DNA of 51,883 nucleotides from Planctomycetes bacterium UBA2386 (GCA_002343845.1 DDSQ01000125.1:56908-108790), one strand, 5' to 3'; numbered from the stretch's first letter, positions 8,926 through 20,514 are shown. The notes: generated from the letters alone by a model not told the origin. Made by a program: numbers and translations.

Positions 8926-9660
8926 ATGCCGACCGCACCGGAACCGACGCCCGACCGTTTCTACTTCCGCCAGTGGCTCGCCGGGCGCGACTTCGCGCGC
9001 GCGGACGCCGTCGCCGCGCAGATGGCGAACTACGTCTACGCGGTCGGCGATCGGCAGACCGGCGAGGCCGTGCTGGTCGATCCGTGCTACGCCGTCGACG
9101 AACTGCTCGGCAAGTGCACGCACGACGGCATGCGCGTCATTGGTGCCCTGGCGACGCACTACCACCAGGACCACGTCGGCGGCGACCTGTTCGGCCAGCA
9201 GTTGCAGGGAGTGCGCGAGCTGCTGACGCGCTGCCCGTGCAAGGTGCACGTGCAGCGAACGGAGGCGCCGTGGGTCAAGCGCGTCACCGGCTGCGGTGAC
9301 GGCGACCTGCAGCTGCACGACAGCGGCGACGTCGTCCAGGTCGGCGCCTTCCCGATCACGTTGATCCACACCCCGGGCCACACGCCGGGCTCGCAGTGCT
9401 TCCTGGTGCAGAACCGGCTGCTCGCCGGCGACACGCTGTTCCTGCAGGGCTGCGGCCGCACCTACTTTCCCGGCGGTGACGCGCGCGAACTCTACCGCTC
9501 GTTGACGCAGCGCCTCGCCAAGGTAGCCGACGACACGCTGCTGTTCCCGGGCCACGCCTACGACCCGCGCCCGCACGAATCGCTCGGCACGACGCGCGGC
9601 AGCAACTTCGTGTTCAAGCCGAAGAGCGAAGCCGAATGGCTGCGCATGTTCGCGAACTGA
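8926..9660 (+). CDS. Metallo-beta-lactamase-fold hydrolase, glyoxalase II / persulfide dioxygenase-like
   Basis: The 244-residue product has all the metal-binding marks of the fold. These are HYHQDH (the HxHxDH motif, with THYHQDHVGGD), the next histidine in HTPGHTPGS, the bridging aspartate in AGDTLF and the last histidine in LFPGHAYDP. Glyoxalase II cleaves S-D-lactoylglutathione; related enzymes oxidise glutathione persulfide or serve as general thioesterases, and I cannot separate these from sequence alone. The residues GCGRTYFPGGDARELYRSL fit the glyoxalase II/ETHE1 branch. A TAGCAT element lies 12 nt before the ATG. The gene is monocistronic and diverges from miaE. Confidence 0.88.
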   Translation: MPTAPEPTPDRFYFRQWLAGRDFARADAVAAQMANYVYAVGDRQTGEAVLVDPCYAVDELLGKCTHDGMRVIGALATHYHQDHVGGDLFGQQLQGVRELLTRCPCKVHVQRTEAPWVKRVTGCGDGDLQLHDSGDVVQVGAFPITLIHTPGHTPGSQCFLVQNRLLAGDTLFLQGCGRTYFPGGDARELYRSLTQRLAKVADDTLLFPGHAYDPRPHESLGTTRGSNFVFKPKSEAEWLRMFAN

Positions 9661-9678
9661 ACGGCCGCGCCGATCCCG

Positions 9679-10725
9679 TCAGCCGGCCCCGCGGCGCCGC
9701 TGCGACGCCTTCTTCAGGATCGCGCGTTCGCGGTCGTCGAGCCCGGCCATGCCGACCTGGTGCACACGCTCGAGCACCGCGTCGACTTCGCGGTCGAGGG
9801 CGGCGTCAGCGGCCGCCGCGTTCGCGGCCTGCCGTTCGGCGCGCGCCCGCCGCCAGCGGGTGAACCAACCGGGACCAGGCGGCCCCTTCGTCGTGGTACC
9901 GCCGCGCTTCCACGCGTCGGGATCGGGCTCCCACAAGTGGCGCACGCGCGGTTGGTAGATCAGCACGTGCTGCGCCACGCGCCGCTCCTGCAGCGACGCG
10001 GAGATGTTGGCGAGGCCCATGACGACGAAGATCGTCCCCCACAGATCCGGCCGCAGCACGCCGAGCAGCACGAACACGCCGCCACCGATCATGCCGAGCG
10101 TGGTCACCCACAGCGTCGCGAGGTTGCCGTGCCAACGCAGCGACAGCAGGCCACGCAGCACGCGACCGCCGTCGAGCGGATAGAGCGGCAGCAGGTTGAA
10201 CAGCATCAGGCCGGTGTTGAGTCCGACCAGGAAGTCGACGGCGATGACCAGCGGGCAACCGTTCCAGCCGTCGATCGCCAGCACGCGGTCCGGCAGCAGC
10301 AGCTGCAGCGGCCAGAACACCGCCAGCCACACGAGGTGCACGGCGGGGCCAGCGAGCGACACGCCGATCTCCTCGCGCGGCGACGCGGGCCGCGCCCCCA
10401 TGTGCGCGACGCCGCCGAGCGGCGACAGGGTGATCAGGTCGGTGCGCGTGCGCCAGCGCCAGCCGGCGGCGATGTGGCCCATCTCGTGGGTCCAGATCAC
10501 GACGAACAGACCGACGAACCAGATCGTGATCCACGCCAGCGCTTCGAGCCCGTTCGCCGCGAACGGCGCCAGCCGCTGCAGGAAGATCAACGGCATCAGC
10601 AACGCCGCGATCCAGTACATGCGCACGTGCACGCCGAAGAACGTGCCGACCGCGAACGTCTTGAGGACCAGCCGCAGGAACGCGCCGAGGCGCCCGGGTC
10701 CGTAGTAGACGTCGTCGTGGTTCAC
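9679..10725 (-). CDS. Site-2-protease-type (M50) intramembrane zinc metalloprotease
   Basis: The 348-residue membrane protein carries the HExxH motif (HEMGH, 80-84) and the partner motif NLLPLYPLDGGR (about 177-188), which supplies the third zinc ligand. About six hydrophobic helices are visible. No PDZ domain is present. The C-terminal 100 residues form a charged cytosolic tail (KRGGTTTKGPPGPGWFTRW, then an Ala/Arg-rich coiled stretch ending in ILKKASQRRR). Such proteases cut membrane-bound regulators; the substrate here is unknown. GTG at 10725 was preferred over GTG at 10752 because TACGAT lies 9 nt before it. Confidence 0.88.
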   Translation of the reverse strand: MNHDDVYYGPGRLGAFLRLVLKTFAVGTFFGVHVRMYWIAALLMPLIFLQRLAPFAANGLEALAWITIWFVGLFVVIWTHEMGHIAAGWRWRTRTDLITLSPLGGVAHMGARPASPREEIGVSLAGPAVHLVWLAVFWPLQLLLPDRVLAIDGWNGCPLVIAVDFLVGLNTGLMLFNLLPLYPLDGGRVLRGLLSLRWHGNLATLWVTTLGMIGGGVFVLLGVLRPDLWGTIFVVMGLANISASLQERRVAQHVLIYQPRVRHLWEPDPDAWKRGGTTTKGPPGPGWFTRWRRARAERQAANAAAADAALDREVDAVLERVHQVGMAGLDDRERAILKKASQRRRGAG

Positions 10726-10734
10726 GCGGCGCGC

Positions 10735-10740
10735 ATCGTA
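10735..10740 (-). promoter_or_regulatory. -10-like element TACGAT for the M50 protease gene
   Basis: On the minus strand TACGAT is followed by 9 nt and then GTG at 10725. There is no Shine-Dalgarno sequence between them. It is a member of the short-spacing set also seen for miaE, trmB and the MMPL gene. Confidence 0.45.
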
Positions 10741-10785
10741 GCAGCATGGCACGGCGCGCCAACCGCAGGGCGACCGAGGCCCGTG

Positions 10786-11691
10786 TCAGGCCGGACCGCG
10801 GCGCCGTTCCTCGAGTTCCTCGAGCGTCTTCGGCCAGTCCTTCTTCAGCAGCGTCGACAGCCCACGATCGGCCAGCAACCGCCCGCCGCACTGGCAGCGC
10901 GCGCAGTAGTTGCACTCGTTGGCCGCGTAGCGGATGCGCTGCACCCGGGCGCCGCAGTCGGGGCACGGCTGGCCGTAGCGACCGTGCACCGCCATCCCCG
11001 GGCGGAACGCCGTCACCTTGCTCGGGAACCCGTCGCCGACCTCCCCGCGCAGCACCGCGGTCCAGTGGTCGAGCGTGCCGACGATCGCCGCGCGCAGCCG
11101 TTCGATCGCGTCGTCGTCGAGCGCCGAGGTGAGGGCGACCGGCGACAACCGCGCGCGATGCAGGATCTCGTCGGAATAGGCGTTGCCGATGCCGCTGAAC
11201 AACGTCGGGTCGGTGAGCGCGCGTTTGAGCGTGCGGTTCTCGGCGCGCAGCCGCTCGCGGAACGCCGCTGCACTCGCCCCGTGCACCTCGAGCCCGCCGC
11301 GGTCGAACGCCGCGAGCCCGGCACGTCCGACGAGCACGTGCAGCGAAGCGCGCTTCTTCGTCGCCGCTTCGGTCAGCACCAGCGTGCCGCGCGTGAAGTC
11401 GAACGCCGCGAGTTCGATGCGCGACGGCACCGGCTTGCCCCGCGGATGCCACTGCAGCCGCCCGGCGATCATCAGGTGCAGCACGAGCAGGTGCTCGTCG
11501 TCGAACGTGAACACCAGCCGCTTGCCGAGCCGTTCGACCATGCGCAACGCCCGGCCGTGCAGGCTCTCGGGCGCGGGCGACACCGAGCGCAGCACGAACG
11601 GACTGCGCAGGCGCAGCTCACGCAGCACGTCGCCGCCGAGCAGTGCCTGCAGCCGCTCGCGGTACACCGTGACGTCGGGCAGCTCCGGCAT
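10786..11691 (-). CDS. mutM: Fpg/Nei-family DNA glycosylase (formamidopyrimidine-DNA glycosylase)
   Basis: The 301-residue enzyme removes oxidised bases and nicks the abasic site. It starts with MPELPDV, in which Pro2 is the catalytic nucleophile and Glu3 the acid. Lys57 lies in GKRL. The helix-two-turn-helix is DPTLFSGIGNAYSDEIL (161-177). The C-terminal zinc finger has C243, C246, C263 and C266. About 35 residues follow the finger, longer than in E. coli Fpg. Whether it prefers 8-oxoguanine (Fpg) or oxidised pyrimidines (Nei) cannot be settled here. The ATG directly follows the stop codon of the upstream esterase gene, with no spacer. Confidence 0.92.
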   Translation of the reverse strand: MPELPDVTVYRERLQALLGGDVLRELRLRSPFVLRSVSPAPESLHGRALRMVERLGKRLVFTFDDEHLLVLHLMIAGRLQWHPRGKPVPSRIELAAFDFTRGTLVLTEAATKKRASLHVLVGRAGLAAFDRGGLEVHGASAAAFRERLRAENRTLKRALTDPTLFSGIGNAYSDEILHRARLSPVALTSALDDDAIERLRAAIVGTLDHWTAVLRGEVGDGFPSKVTAFRPGMAVHGRYGQPCPDCGARVQRIRYAANECNYCARCQCGGRLLADRGLSTLLKKDWPKTLEELEERRRGPA

Positions 11692-12936
11692 CTACTTCAC
11701 GACCGCGAGCATCACGTCGTCGATCCACAGCTCGCCGCCGTGCATCATCACGATCTGCACGATGGCGCGCGACGCGCCCTTCGCCGGCCAGTCGCGCTCG
11801 AAGCGCTGCCACTTGCCATCGGGCGGGAACGCGACGAGCCGGCCATCCGCGTGCACGACGCGGTCCTCGTCGTCGTAGAGCAGCACGTTCACGAACGCAT
11901 TGCCGACGCCCTTGCACTTCGCCTGCAGCGAGGCGACGACGCGACTGCCCGGCGGCAATTCGACTTCCTGCCGCAGCAGGTCGAGCGGCGCCTCCCCGGT
12001 CTTCTGCAGCTGCAGCGCTCGCTTGCCGGTGCGCTTCTCGTCGTCGACGACCTCGGCGCGCCAGCGGCCGCTGTTGGCGACCTCGTTCCAGCCCTGCAGG
12101 CCGTCCTCGAAGCCGGGGTTCACCAGCAAGTTCACCAGCTTGCCCGGACTGCTGGCGACCGGACCCGGCGGCCAGTCCGGCTTGCCCGCGGGCTCCTTCG
12201 ACAGCAGCCACCGCAGGCCGTCGCGCAACCTCGCCTCGGGCCGTTCCGGCCAGCCGTGACCACCGTCGTACGTCGTGACGCGCACGATCGCTCCCGCCTT
12301 CACCAACTCCGCGTAGGCCTTGCGACAGTGCGAGAACGCCGTCTGCTGGTCGGCCGGCGAGTGGTCGAGCAGGTAGCGCTTGCCCTTCACGGCGGCCAGT
12401 TCGAGTCCACGCGGCCAGGTCGACATCGCCACGTAGGCGCGCGCGAACGGCGCGTCCTTCTCGGCGAGCAGCGGCTGGATCGCCATGCCGCTCGACGACC
12501 AGCCGACCACCACGCGCCGCTCCGGGTCGATCGTGTACTCGGCCTCGACGGCGGCGACGACGGCGCGCACGTACTGCGATGTCGTGTACTGCATGCCCTT
12601 GCCATCGCCGTCCTTGACCGGCCAGACGATCGTCTGGTCGTCGCTCCACTTCACCGCGGCGAGCATCACGCCGACGCAGTCGGCAGGTGCTTCTGCCAGC
12701 AGCACGCTCTCGACCCACGGCAGGAACTCGCGCGTGCCGGGTCCGCCCGGCAGCACGACCACGAGCCCGGCCGGCTTGCCCGCCTTGCCGGCGCCGCTGC
12801 TGCGCGGCGGCACGAGGAACCAGCTGCTCTTCGGCAGCGCGTCGATCGTACGTTCCGCGGCGCGCTGGCCCTGCGCGCGGGGCGATGCAGCCAGGGTCAT
12901 CGCGACGACGAGGAACACCCAGGCGAGGAGGTGCAC
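11692..12936 (-). CDS. Secreted esterase (polyhydroxybutyrate-depolymerase-like) with a C-terminal beta-sandwich
   Basis: The 414-residue product has a cleavable signal peptide (about 1-23). The alpha/beta-hydrolase domain contains LVVVLPGGPGTREF, a nucleophile elbow GWSSSG with an unusual Ser in place of the usual second Gly, and a catalytic-histidine candidate in YDGGHGWP. Residues from about 265 (LLVNPGFEDGLQGWNEVANS) form a carbohydrate-binding-type galactose-binding-like sandwich. The overall layout is that of esterases acting on polymers outside the cytoplasm. Two GTG codons are adjacent; the second was taken because TAGAGT lies 6 nt before it. mutM follows without a gap. Confidence 0.8.
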   Translation of the reverse strand: MHLLAWVFLVVAMTLAASPRAQGQRAAERTIDALPKSSWFLVPPRSSGAGKAGKPAGLVVVLPGGPGTREFLPWVESVLLAEAPADCVGVMLAAVKWSDDQTIVWPVKDGDGKGMQYTTSQYVRAVVAAVEAEYTIDPERRVVVGWSSSGMAIQPLLAEKDAPFARAYVAMSTWPRGLELAAVKGKRYLLDHSPADQQTAFSHCRKAYAELVKAGAIVRVTTYDGGHGWPERPEARLRDGLRWLLSKEPAGKPDWPPGPVASSPGKLVNLLVNPGFEDGLQGWNEVANSGRWRAEVVDDEKRTGKRALQLQKTGEAPLDLLRQEVELPPGSRVVASLQAKCKGVGNAFVNVLLYDDEDRVVHADGRLVAFPPDGKWQRFERDWPAKGASRAIVQIVMMHGGELWIDDVMLAVVK

Positions 12937-12942
12937 CACCGG

Positions 12943-12948
12943 ACTCTA
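12943..12948 (-). promoter_or_regulatory. -10-like element TAGAGT for the esterase-mutM pair
   Basis: On the minus strand TAGAGT is followed by 3 nt and then the first GTG, or 6 nt and then the second GTG. The spacing suggests a leaderless mRNA beginning at the second GTG. Confidence 0.4.
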
Positions 12949-13093
12949 GCAGCCCGGCGCAGAGCCGCCGAGCCACGCCGCCGAGCGCCGCGCGCGCCTG
13001 ACCACGAACGCATGGCCGAGACCGCACTGCGCCGGCGCTTCTGCGACGCGCTGCTAGCCAAGGGCCACGAGGTTCCTATCGTGCTCGCCGCGC

Positions 13094-13711
<618 letters not shown>

Positions 13712-15840
13712 GCCGCAGCAGGGCCGGCAACGGCACCAGGGCCGCGAGCAGCGCGCCGACCAGCGACACCACGACCAGGAACCCGAACGTCGCGGTGCCG
13801 CGGAAGCCGCTGCCGAGGATCGTCGCGAAGCCGACCAGCAGCAGCAGCGTCGTGACCACGACCGGCCGCCCGGCCGTCGCCAGCATCGCCTGCGCGGCCA
13901 CGTCGGGGGTCGCGCCGAGGCGACGTTCCTCGCGCCAGCGCGCCAGCAGGTGGATCGCGTCGTCGATCATCAGGCCGAACGCGATGCAGAACGCGATCAC
14001 GGTCAGCGGCCGCAGCGTGATGCCCATCGCCGCCATGACCGCGAGCACGGCGAGCATCGGCAAGAGGCACGCCGTCATCGCCACCAGGGCCTGCCGCATG
14101 TCGCGGCACTGCAGCCAGACCAGCAGGAAGACCAGCGCGATCGAGCCGCAAAACGACCACTCGAGGTCGGACGTCATGCGCAGCACCTGTTCGGTGCCGA
14201 CGCGCTGCATGCCCGCCAGCGACACCGACAACGCCGGCAGGTCGGCGGCCAGCCGCGAAACCGCCGCGGCGAACGCCTGCCACGCCACCGTGCCGAGGTC
14301 GCCACGGAACACCAGCACGCGCGCCGTCGCGCCGTCGGACGACAGCATGCCGGCAGGCAGCGACCGCGCACCGTTCAGCACCTGCAGCAGGAGCGGCGGC
14401 ACGCCGTCGGCGAACAGGTCGGCGATCGACAGCGTGCGGGTGATGCCCGGCTCCTGCTCGAGCCGCTGGCACAACGTCGCGAGCTGCGCGCGCTCGTCGC
14501 GGCCGAACCCGTCGCGCGTCGCGACGACGATCTCCGCCGGCATGATGCCGACGAAGCGCTGCTCGTACCAGTGCATCTGCTGCATCACCGGCGAGTCGGG
14601 CCACAGGTCGGCGGTGATGCGATGCTCGGTGACGACGCGCGTCGCGCCGAACGCACTCACGGTGAAGACCGCAGCCGTGGCGAACAGCCAGTTGCGCGGC
14701 CGATGGCGCTGGCACCACTGGCTCGCGCGCACGATCCACGCCGCCGGATCCACGGGTCGGCGGCCAGCCGCCGACCGCACCCACGACAGCGCCGCCGGCA
14801 GGATCGCCATCGTGTAGAGCCAGGCGAAGGCCATGCCGGCCGCCGCGAACACACCGAGCCACCGCAGGTCGACCAGCGCAGCGGTGACCAGGGTCAGGAA
14901 CCCGACGATGGTCGTCAGCGACGTCATCAAGCACGGCACGAACATCGCCGCGAAGGTGCGCGCCGCGGCCGCGCGAGGATCGCCGTCGAGAGCGCGTTCT
15001 TCGAGGAAGCGCCCGACCAGGTGCACGCCGTCGGCGACCGACATGCAGAGCAGCAGCGTCGGCAGCGTGCTGGTCAGCATCGTCATCTGCACCCCGCAGG
15101 CCGCCATCAGCCCGAGCGTGCTGACGAGCGTCAGCGGCACGACTGCCAGCGCCAGCAGTGCTAGCGCCCAGTGCGGCACCAGCCAGAACAGCAGCACCGC
15201 CGAAACCGCGGTGCCGATCGGGAGGAAGCGCGCCATGTCGGCCCGCACGAGCCGGCGGCTCTCGGCGGTGTGGTAAGGCAGGCCGCACAACCGCAGGTCG
15301 CGCTCCGCAGCCGCTGCGGTTGCACGCATGCGCCCGAACAGTTCCGCCATCGCCTCGCCGCGAAACCCCGGTCGCAGCACCACGATCCCGGCGACCGACG
15401 CGCCGTCGCGCCCCACCAGCAGCTGCCGCCACGTCGCCGACGCGGCGATGCGTTCGACCTCGTCGGGACGTACGCCGGGCACCGGAGCGTTGGCCAGCGA
15501 CAGCACACGCTCCACCTCGCGCTCGCCCTGCAGCGCGTCGCCGAACTGGCGCAGCCGCGCGACCGACTCCGCCGAAGTCGGGGCCGGCTCGTCCCAGCCG
15601 AACAGCAGCAGACGATCCGGGTGGTCGAACTCGCCGCCGGCGTAGTGCGCCATCGCCCGCTGCAGCTCGGGGTCGTCGCTCTGGAAGAACCCGTCGACCT
15701 GGAAGCCGACGCGCAACGACGGCAACCAGAACGCGAAGGCCGCCGCACCGAGGATCGCCAGCGCGAGCACGGCAAGGCGCCAACGCACCAGGAGCATGCC
15801 GAGGCGCAGCAGGAACGGCGAGGGCGCGGGCAAGTGCCGC

Positions 15841-15846
15841 AGTCTA
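15841..15846 (-). promoter_or_regulatory. -10-like element TAGACT for the MMPL gene
   Basis: On the minus strand TAGACT, then 7 nt, then the TTG start at 15833. No Shine-Dalgarno sequence is present. It faces away from the trmB -10 element 20 bp to the right. Confidence 0.5.
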
Positions 15847-15866
15847 GGCGGCGAGTCGCGGGTGGC

Positions 15867-15872
15867 TATGCT
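15867..15872 (+). promoter_or_regulatory. -10-like element TATGCT for trmB
   Basis: TATGCT is followed by 8 nt of alternating CG and then the trmB ATG at 15881. No Shine-Dalgarno sequence fits in this space, which points to a leaderless transcript. Confidence 0.5.
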
Positions 15873-15880
15873 CGCGCGCG

Positions 15881-16603
15881 ATGCCGTCGCCTGCGTCCGA
15901 ACCGCCCGCCCACCGCGGCCCCTTCAACCCGCGGATGCACCAGGGCGGCAAGCTGTCGTTTCGTAGCCGCGTGCAGGACGGCGCCGACGATCCTGGCGAT
16001 CGCCTGGTCCACGGCGGGCAGGACCCGCCGCGCCTGCGCGACCTCGTGCCCGAGGACTGCGACGACGTCGAGATCGAGATCGGCCCGGGCAAGGGCGCGT
16101 TCGTGCTCGCGGCCACCGCGGTGAAGCCGACGACGTTCCTGCTCGGCATCGAGGCCGCGGTCGGCTACGCCAGCCTCGCCGCGACCAAGCTGCACGCGAC
16201 CGGCCGCACGAACGGCAGGTTCCTGGTCGACAACGGCAAGCTGTTCCTGCAGGACCGCGTCGCGCCCGGCGAACTCGCGGCGGTGCACGTCTACTTCCCC
16301 GACCCCTGGCCCAAGCGTCGCCACCAGGGCCGCCGGTTCTTCACTCCCGACGTGGTGCCCGTACTCGCGCGCGCGCTGCGCAGCGGCGGCCACTGCTACG
16401 TCGCCACCGACAACGCCGCCTACGCCGGCCAGATCGTGCGCGTGCTCGGCAGCGCGGTCGACTTCGCGCGCGACGAAGCCGAGGAAGAACGGGTGCTGGC
16501 GGCAGGCCCCGGCTTCGCGTTCACGCCGACGAACTTCGAACGCAAGTACCTGGAAGAGGGCCGCGTGATCCGTCGCTACGCGTTCCGGCGGCTCGGCCGA
16601 TGA
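15881..16603 (+). CDS. trmB: tRNA (guanine-N7-)-methyltransferase TrmB
   Basis: The 240-residue enzyme makes m7G46 in the tRNA variable loop. The SAM-binding block is [15 protein letters not shown]. The family signature [18 protein letters not shown] holds the catalytic aspartate and substrate-binding residues, followed by [19 protein letters not shown]. The tail [14 protein letters not shown] matches the conserved TxFE..G region. The N-terminal 55 residues are longer than in many relatives and rich in Pro and Gly. The stop overlaps the ATG of the Rieske gene (ATGA), so both are probably translated from one mRNA. Confidence 0.94.
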   Translation: MPSPASEPPAHRGPFNPRMHQGGKLSFRSRVQDGADDPGDRLVHGGQDPPRLRDLVPEDCDDVEIEIGPGKGAFVLAATAVKPTTFLLGIEAAVGYASLAATKLHATGRTNGRFLVDNGKLFLQDRVAPGELAAVHVYFPDPWPKRRHQGRRFFTPDVVPVLARALRSGGHCYVATDNAAYAGQIVRVLGSAVDFARDEAEEERVLAAGPGFAFTPTNFERKYLEEGRVIRRYAFRRLGR

Positions 16604-16923
16604 GCGCCTGGGTCGACGTCGGCGCGCTGGCCGACCTGAAGTTCGCGCCCGGCGCCCCGGTGCAGCTCCACGGGCAGTGGCTCGCGTTGTTCCGGCTCGG
16701 CGACGAACTGGTGGCGATCGACAACGCCTGCCCGCACGCGAGTGCGCCGCTGTGCGACGGCACGGTGCTGGACGGCAAGGTGGTCTGCTACCTGCACTGC
16801 TGGGAGTTCGACCTGCGCACGGGTGCTTGCGACGTCGGGGCCGAATGGAACGTCGCCACCTACGCGGTGCGCGTCGACGCCGGCCGCGTGCTGGTCGATT
16901 GGCCCGGGCCGCCGCGGCGCTAG
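16600..16923 (+). CDS. Rieske [2Fe-2S] ferredoxin-like protein (NirD type)
   Basis: The 107-residue soluble protein carries one Rieske cluster: C44-x-H46 in [10 protein letters not shown] and C63-x2-H66 in [12 protein letters not shown]. It resembles the small subunit of nitrite reductase (NirD) and ferredoxins of ring-hydroxylating oxygenases. No oxygenase or reductase partner is adjacent. The residues [16 protein letters not shown] are typical of free-standing family members. Translation is coupled to trmB through an ATGA overlap. Its redox partner is unknown. Confidence 0.9.
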   Translation: MSAWVDVGALADLKFAPGAPVQLHGQWLALFRLGDELVAIDNACPHASAPLCDGTVLDGKVVCYLHCWEFDLRTGACDVGAEWNVATYAVRVDAGRVLVDWPGPPRR

Positions 16924-16939
16924 GCGAACGCGCCGCGGG

Positions 16940-17416
16940 TCACTGCGAGCGGGTGCCGGGCTCCCACTCGACCACGAGCGGCTCGCCCGGGCCGACCTTG
17001 CGGTTCTTCTTCACCCGCCGGCCGTCGTGGAGCACCCACACCGGTTCGCTGCCGACCCACTCGACGTCGCGAACGTGCGCGCGCAACTCGGGGTCGGGAC
17101 ACTCCAGGCTGCCGTTCGCCGCCGGCGCGATCGCCCGCAGCGCGACCGCATTCACGGCCTCCGGCTGGCGGTGCGTCGACCGCACGGCGACTGCCGGCAG
17201 TCCCGCCCGCGCCGCGAGATCCCCACCGTCGGCGGCCGGCGCCACACCGCCGGCCAGGCGACCCGTCGCCGGAGGGGCTTCGCTCGCGGGCGGCGCCGCC
17301 CCCTGCCGAGGCGCGGCAGCGGCGCCGTCCTTCCATGTGCCGCGGAACGGATTGCCGACGGCCAGTGCCGCGAGCAACACCGCCACCGCGAGCCAGAGAC
17401 ACAGCTTCTGCTGCAT
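16940..17416 (-). CDS. Small membrane-anchored/exported protein of unknown function
   Basis: The 158-residue product starts with a hydrophobic signal or anchor ([19 protein letters not shown], 6-24). A low-complexity Ala/Pro linker (about 32-75) follows, then a C-terminal domain with [20 protein letters not shown] and [20 protein letters not shown]. No family was recognised. It is a single gene between the ends of the trmB-Rieske pair and the divergent lysS operon. An in-frame start further upstream exists but would put extra residues before the signal. Confidence 0.6.
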   Translation of the reverse strand: MQQKLCLWLAVAVLLAALAVGNPFRGTWKDGAAAAPRQGAAPPASEAPPATGRLAGGVAPAADGGDLAARAGLPAVAVRSTHRQPEAVNAVALRAIAPAANGSLECPDPELRAHVRDVEWVGSEPVWVLHDGRRVKKNRKVGPGEPLVVEWEPGTRSQ

Positions 17417-17521
17417 GGAAGGGCCGAACAGACTACGCGACCAACGCGGCCACGCCGACGGGTTTTCCGCCGCCGATGCCATCGGCAGCACGGCTCGCTT
17501 TCCTGTTGCCGCGGGGGTGCC

Positions 17522-17527
17522 TAGGAT
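17522..17527 (+). promoter_or_regulatory. -10-like element TAGGAT for the lysS operon
   Basis: TAGGAT lies 28 nt before the lysS TTG, leaving room for a short leader with the GAGGA ribosome-binding site at 17549-17553. No convincing -35 was found. Confidence 0.35.
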
Positions 17528-17555
17528 CGCCCGCTTCGCTCCTGTCCGAGGACCC

Positions 17556-19037
17556 TTGACCGACGGTATCGACCCCGACCGCCTGCAGAAGCTCGTCGCC
17601 ATGCGGCAGGCGCAGCTAGACCCCTTCCCAGCGCGAGTTGCGCGCGGCCAGCCGGTGGCCGAACTGCTGTCGGATTTCGCAGCACGCACCGGCCAGATCG
17701 CCACCATCGCCGGGCGCCTGGGCGTCGTGCGCGACTTCGGCAAGCTGCGCTTCGCGCATCTGTCCGACCGCAGCGGCTCGCTGCAGGTCGGCTTCCAGCG
17801 CGACCGACTGCCGCCGGAGTTCTGGGCGAACCGCAAGCAGATCGAGGGCAACGACCTGGTCAGCGTGACCGGCGAACTCGGCACCACGCAGAAGGGCGAA
17901 CCCACCCTTTGGGCGACCGAGGTCGTGCTCGCGTGCAAGGCGCTGCGGCCGGCCCCGGAGAAGTGGCACGGCCTGACCGACACCGAGCAGCGCTACCGGA
18001 TGCGCTACGTGGACCTGTTCGCGAACCCCGACGTGCGCGCCAGCTTCGCGATGCGCAGTCGGATCGTGCGCGAGGTGCGCCACTACTTCGACGGCCTCGG
18101 CTACCTCGAGGTCGAGACGCCGATCCTGCAACCGATCTTCGGTGGCGCCGCCGCGCGGCCGTTCGTGACGCAGCACAACGCGCTCGGCATGCAGCTCTAC
18201 CTGCGCATCGCGCCGGAGCTGTACCTGAAGCGCCTGCTCGTCGGCGGCATGGAGCGCGTCTACGAGATCGGTCGCGTGTTCCGCAACGAGGGCATCAGCA
18301 CGCGCCACAATCCCGAGTTCACGATGCTCGAGAGTTACGAGGCGTGGGCCGACTACCGCGACATCATGGCGCGCGTCGAAGGGCTGTTCGCGCACCTCGT
18401 CGGCGCGGTGCTCGGCGGCAACGGCATGGTGCGCTTCCGCGAGCGCGACTACGACCTGCGGCCGCCGTTCCAGAAGGCGCGCTACCTCGACCTGTTCGCG
18501 CAGCAGAATCCCGGCGTCGACTGGTTCGACCACGGCTCGTGCACGCGCCGCGCGCGCGAACTCGGCCTCAAGACCGACGGCATCGCGCCGAGCAAGCTCG
18601 CCAACGATGTCTTCGAAGCGACGGTCGAGGACACCCTGCAGGGCCCGATCTTCGTGCACGACTACCCGGTCGCGATCAGTCCGCTGGCCAAGCGCATGCG
18701 CGAGGATGCTCGCGTGACGGAGCGCTTCGAGCTGTTCGTCGCCGGCATGGAGCTCGGCAACGCCTTCAGCGAACTCAACGACCCGCTCGACCAGGAGCAG
18801 CGCTTCCGCGAGCAGGTCGCGCACAAGGACGAGGAGACGCCGGGCGAAGTCGACGTCGACTACGTGCAGGCACTCGAGTACGGCATGCCGCCCGCCGGTG
18901 GGCTCGGCATCGGCATCGACCGACTCTGCATGCTGCTGTCGGGCAGCGCGTCGATCCGCGACGTCGTGCTGTTCCCGCTGCTGCGCCGTCTCGACGCCAC
19001 GCCTCCGGCCGCCGACGCCCCGGCCCAGGCGCCGTGA
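17556..19037 (+). CDS. lysS: Lysyl-tRNA synthetase, class II
   Basis: The 493-residue enzyme charges tRNA-Lys. An N-terminal OB-fold anticodon-binding domain (about 45-145) includes [18 protein letters not shown]. The class II catalytic domain has motif 1 near [20 protein letters not shown], motif 2 [19 protein letters not shown] and motif 3 [17 protein letters not shown] codon was chosen as start: it is preceded by GAGGA at a short distance and gives an N-terminal helix like that of E. coli LysS. ATG at 17599 would cut this helix. The stop overlaps the GTG of the next gene. Confidence 0.95.
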   Translation: MTDGIDPDRLQKLVAMRQAQLDPFPARVARGQPVAELLSDFAARTGQIATIAGRLGVVRDFGKLRFAHLSDRSGSLQVGFQRDRLPPEFWANRKQIEGNDLVSVTGELGTTQKGEPTLWATEVVLACKALRPAPEKWHGLTDTEQRYRMRYVDLFANPDVRASFAMRSRIVREVRHYFDGLGYLEVETPILQPIFGGAAARPFVTQHNALGMQLYLRIAPELYLKRLLVGGMERVYEIGRVFRNEGISTRHNPEFTMLESYEAWADYRDIMARVEGLFAHLVGAVLGGNGMVRFRERDYDLRPPFQKARYLDLFAQQNPGVDWFDHGSCTRRARELGLKTDGIAPSKLANDVFEATVEDTLQGPIFVHDYPVAISPLAKRMREDARVTERFELFVAGMELGNAFSELNDPLDQEQRFREQVAHKDEETPGEVDVDYVQALEYGMPPAGGLGIGIDRLCMLLSGSASIRDVVLFPLLRRLDATPPAADAPAQAP

Positions 19038-20514
19038 TCGCCGCTGCGGCTCCGTTCCTGGCGCGCCGCTACCTGCTGACGCGGCGCATCAACCTGCTCG
19101 GCGTGCTCGGCGTCATGTTCGCGGTCTGGGCGATCGTGCTCGTCGACAGCGTGTTCACCGGCTTCGTCAGCCAGATCCGTGCCGACGTCCGGAGTGGTGC
19201 GGTCGACCTGCTGGTCACCGACCTGCCCGCCGACACGAGCTACGAACGGCTGCGCCCCGCGTTGGTCGACGACGCGGTGGTCGCGACCGCGCCGCGGCTG
19301 CGCCACCACGGCCTGATCAAGCCGGTGAACGTCCGTCGTGGCGGCGAACGTCCGGTGGCCAGCGCCGAGGTCGACTTCGACCACACCCTGAACGGCTTCG
19401 CCCTGCTGCTCGGCATCGACCCGGCCACCGAGGAAGCCGTCAGCGGCCTGCGGCATTGGCTCGCACGCGGCCCCGAAGAACTCGAGACGCGGCACGCCGG
19501 CACGTTCTGGCGTTCGCCGGTGCTCGACGAGCCGGACGCCGAGCGCCGCGCGCAGCTCCTGATGCCCGACGCCGACGAATGGCGCGCGCGACGGCGCAGC
19601 GGCCTGCCCGCGGACCACGACCGCGACCAGCACCGGAGCCAGTGGCCCGGCGTGCTGTTCGGGTGGCAGCGCATCCGGCGCCTCGGCTGGTTCGCCGAGG
19701 CCGAGCCGTTCGACGTGACGTGCGCGTCGTTCCCCGGCGGCGACGCGCCGGCGGCCGTGCACACCCATTCGCTGCGCAGTGCGTTCGCCGGCACCTTCGC
19801 GACCGGCCACCGCGCCTTCGACGAGTCGACCGTGCTGCTGCCGATCGAGACGTTGCGCACGCTGCTCGGCAACGACGCCGCCGATCCCGCCAGCATCGAT
19901 CTGGTGACCGACGTCGCGGTGCGGCTGCGCGCCGGGCTCGGCACGGGCGCGATCGCCGACGCCAAGGAACGGTTGCGCCGCGCGGTGCAGCAGACACTCC
20001 CGGCCGGCAGCGGCCCCTGCCTCGTGCTCGACTGGGAGGAACAGAACCGCACCTTCCTGTCGGCCGTCGCGCACGAACAGGGGATGATGCAGTTCGTGCT
20101 GTTCGTGGTGATGCTCGTCGCCGCGTTCGTGATCTACGCGACCCTGCACATGATGGTCGTGCAGAAGGTGAAGGACATCGGCATCCTCGCGAGCCTCGGC
20201 GCCTCGCCGCGCAGCATCGGCGCGGTGTTCCTGCTCGGCGGCTTCGCCGTCGGCCTCGCCGGAACCGGCCTCGGCGTGATCGCCGGCGTCGTCTCGGCGC
20301 GCTACCTCAACACCGCCAACGACTGGCTCTACGCGAACTTCGGCGTCGAGCTGTTCCCGCGCATCATGTTCGACCTGCGCGCCGTGCCGTGCGACCTGCA
20401 GCCGTCCTGGGTCGCGACCGTCGCGATCGGAGCGCTGCTGCTCGCGCTGCTCGTCGCCTACGTGCCGTCGCGCAAGGCCGCACGGCTCAATCCCGTCACC
20501 GCCCTCGCCCACGA